DNA of 64,000 bases, taken from NCBI GenBank assembly GCA_036652795.1, contig JAVVVD010000002.1, forward strand, positions 186,001 through 250,000, read 5' to 3'. Every line of letters begins with the position of its first letter. Position 1 is the first letter of the stretch. The notes beneath the pieces were generated by a model. That model had not been told where the DNA came from and made no database searches. It worked only from the letters and a program-made list of their open reading frames with translations. The translations under genes and the position numbers were made by a program. This DNA is from JAVVVD01 sp036652795 (GTDB lineage Bacteria > Bacillota > Clostridia > Christensenellales > CAG-138). Below, piece by piece: positions 63,668 through 64,000 of this stretch.

Positions 63668-64000
63668 TCACCGTTTCATCAGGTGGCAGGCGCAGAAATG
63701 CCCCGACTCCACCTCTATGAATTGCGGTATTTCTTCGCTGCATATAGGCATAACATAAGGGCAGCGGGTGTGGAAACGGCAGCCCGTAGGCGGATCTATG
63801 GGGCTTGGAACATCACCCTCCAACACTATACGCTTCCTTGAGCGGCTGACCTTGGGGTCAGGGACAGGCACTGCGGAAAGCAGCGTTTGCGTATATGGGT
63901 GCAAGGGGTGGCGGTTAAGCTCATAGCTTTCCGCAAGCTCCATAAGATTGCCCAAGTACATAACGCCTATACGATTGCTTATGTGGCGCACAACAGACAG
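63668..64000 (-). CDS. oppF: Oligopeptide transporter ATP-binding protein OppF, C-terminal part
   Basis: This is the last 110 residues of an ATPase running off the right edge. The switch region LSVVRHISNRIGVMYLGN is followed by the oligopeptide-binding C-terminal domain (HPLHPYTQTLLSAVP) with its Cys motif CRFHTRCPYVMPIC, found in OppD/OppF/DppD-type proteins. The rest of the opp operon presumably lies to the right. Confidence 0.92.
   Translation of the reverse strand: MSVVRHISNRIGVMYLGNLMELAESYELNRHPLHPYTQTLLSAVPVPDPKVSRSRKRIVLEGDVPSPIDPPTGCRFHTRCPYVMPICSEEIPQFIEVESGHFCACHLMKR

Noticed and set aside
1..64000. tRNA, rRNA, riboswitch, insertion sequence or prophage
   Set aside because: I looked for tRNA-like CCA ends with cloverleaf patterns, rRNA-like blocks, known riboswitch leaders and transposase or integrase motifs, and found none that I could support.

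Overview
The window looks like chromosomal DNA of an anaerobic, spore-forming member of the Bacillota, class Clostridia. The evidence is spoVT and a SpoIID-type amidase activator, an Rnf electron-transport operon, a ferredoxin-dependent indolepyruvate oxidoreductase with an ADP-forming acyl-CoA synthetase, strong AGGAGG-type ribosome binding sites, sigma-A type promoters and a CIRCE-controlled groESL. I see no rRNA, tRNA, CRISPR array, transposase or phage genes. Species cannot be read from the sequence.

Positions 1-10,100 (minus strand) hold a two-component system whose genes are translationally coupled to a membrane protein and a lipoprotein, followed by four more surface proteins of unknown function and one decayed relative. 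In front of the regulator gene and three downstream genes lies the same 22-bp tandem element (two 11-mers resembling TTGATACAACT), each followed 6 bp later by a -10-like hexamer. A fifth copy sits on the pseudogene and has lost its -10. This is best read as an autoregulated envelope regulon and is the most novel-looking system here.

Positions 10,300-16,500 contain a possible small membrane peptide gene (minus) and a DUF3798 lipoprotein ABC-transport operon (plus: binding lipoprotein, RbsA-like ATPase, two permeases, a membrane-anchored accessory protein). Positions 16,500-29,800 carry signalling: a BlaI/M56-peptidase pair with clear operators, a 2028-residue PAS/GGDEF/EAL protein and a BceRS-BceAB-like antimicrobial-peptide module with a matching BceR-type box.

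Positions 29,800-42,700 are the energy-metabolism core. One operon (aminotransferase, IorA, IorB, ADP-forming acyl-CoA synthetase), divergent from a YheO/DauR-like regulator, would transaminate aromatic amino acids, decarboxylate the aryl-pyruvates to aryl-acyl-CoA with reduction of ferredoxin, and make ATP. The nearby rnfCDEAB operon could reoxidise the ferredoxin and build an ion gradient. rnfG is absent from the operon. An HD-GYP protein lies between them, giving a second cyclic-di-GMP enzyme in the window.

Positions 42,700-64,000 are mixed housekeeping and envelope genes: two half-size TauE/SafE proteins, a GNAT-like protein, a TM2 protein, groESL, dCMP deaminase, a lipoprotein serpin, SpoIID with eight SH3b repeats, a DUF937 protein, SpoVT, an EamA transporter, a SleB-like hydrolase, a CtpE-like P-type ATPase, an ABC-F protein, a lipoprotein, and an oligopeptide-binding protein next to the end of oppF, which runs off the right edge. 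Many units end in clear hairpin terminators.
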